Assembly (NCBI GenBank): GCA_002731735.1
Contig: PCCM01000010.1
Location: 1 to 7,826, forward strand
Direction of reading: 5' to 3'
Source of the DNA: Gemmatimonadota bacterium
Lineage (GTDB): Bacteria; Gemmatimonadota; Gemmatimonadetes; Longimicrobiales; Gaopeijiaceae
DNA: 7,826 bases
The translations under genes were made by a program, and so were the position numbers. A model generated the notes under the pieces. It ran no database searches and was not told where the DNA came from. It was given only the letters and a program-made list of their open reading frames with translations. Position 1 is the first letter of the stretch, and every line of letters starts with the position of its first letter. This document shows, one piece after another, positions 7,631 through 7,826 of the stretch.

Positions 7631-7826
7631 CTAGAACACGACCATCGAAAGGATGACCAGCACACCCAGGGTCAGCACAAACGCGTAGGTATTGACCTGA
7701 CCCGTCTGGAAGAGGCTGGCCACCCACCCCAGTGCCCGAGCCGCGTTGCCCGCCATATTGACCGTCCCATCGATGATTTTGGTATCCACGACCCGCCACA
7801 GGACTCGGGAGGTGGTCACCACGGGA
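7631..7826 (-). CDS. nuoL: NADH-quinone oxidoreductase subunit L, C-terminal end
   Basis: The last 64 codons and the TAG stop of the gene upstream of nuoM; the rest lies beyond the right edge. The segment WRVVDTKIIDGTVN followed by SLFQTGQVNTYAF matches the usual NuoL C-terminus (IDG-x-VN, then QTG-x-V-x-x-YA). It is followed by one hydrophobic segment, LTLGVLVILSMVVF, corresponding to the final membrane helix. Position immediately before nuoM in the L-M-N order supports the call. The frame is open to the edge. A GTG at 7822 could be mistaken for a start, but it is simply an internal valine codon. The pumping residues and the long lateral helix of NuoL lie outside the window and cannot be checked. 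Confidence 0.9.
   Translation of the reverse strand, partial: PVVTTSRVLWRVVDTKIIDGTVNMAGNAARALGWVASLFQTGQVNTYAFVLTLGVLVILSMVVF

Larger units (their letters stand above)
1..7826 (-). other. Single co-directional gene run, probably one operon interior
   Basis: Six genes read in the same direction with 0 (nuoL/nuoM), 5 (nuoM/nuoN), 5 (nuoN/mutase), 1 (mutase/UPF0182) and 7 (UPF0182/sucC) bases between stop and start. I see no hairpin plus T-run that would act as a terminator, and no intergenic space for a conventional promoter. The main promoter is inferred to lie upstream of nuoL, probably with the other nuo genes. An internal promoter inside a coding region, for example ahead of sucC, cannot be excluded by eye. 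Confidence 0.75.

Noticed and set aside
7143..7799. A 218-codon minus-strand frame overlapping the end of nuoL and the start of nuoM
   Set aside because: It lies in a different frame from both real genes, is rich in Gly and Arg, and has no hydrophobic or domain pattern; it is a GC-driven shadow.
1..7826. Search for a hidden exotic system (mobile element, CRISPR, toxin-antitoxin, defence genes, structured RNA)
   Set aside because: Nearly every base is in a recognised conserved gene, non-coding gaps are 7 bases or less, and no repeats, integrase, transposase or stand-alone RNA structure are visible.

Overview
All genes in this window are on the minus strand and form one tightly packed run of housekeeping genes. 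In transcription order, from the right-hand end to the left, they are: the 3' end of nuoL, nuoM, nuoN, a phosphomannomutase/phosphoglucomutase (AlgC/ManB type), a UPF0182-family membrane protein of unknown function, and the 5' end of sucC. The five junctions have 0, 5, 5, 1 and 7 untranslated bases. No gap is large enough for a terminator or a normal stand-alone promoter, so the window is most simply read as the interior of one long operon. I saw no RNA gene, mobile element, CRISPR array, repeat family or frameshift.

The organism looks like a free-living, respiring bacterium with moderately high GC, roughly 60% by eye. The proton-pumping subunits of complex I (NuoL, NuoM, NuoN) keep their expected charged residues. 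SucC supplies a TCA-cycle step. The mutase carries every motif of the alpha-D-phosphohexomutase family, at nearly the same residue numbers as Pseudomonas AlgC. The gene combination makes me think of Gemmatimonadota or another deep Gram-negative lineage. That is an impression from memory of gene order, not something the sequence proves.

Region by region: 7631-7826 is the NuoL C-terminus; 6020-7630 is NuoM, with an acidic C-terminal tail beyond the usual end; 4506-6014 is NuoN; 3121-4500 is the sugar-phosphate mutase; 357-3119 is UPF0182, with seven membrane segments and a domain of about 620 residues predicted outside the cytoplasmic membrane; 1-349 is the SucC N-terminus.

The complex I subunits and succinyl-CoA synthetase are linked through central metabolism (NADH oxidation and the TCA cycle). 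The mutase and the UPF0182 protein sit between them, joined by a one-base junction, and may concern the cell envelope. The least explained item is the UPF0182 protein, which differs from the family pattern I remember at two otherwise conserved motifs. I found no convincing new multi-gene system here.
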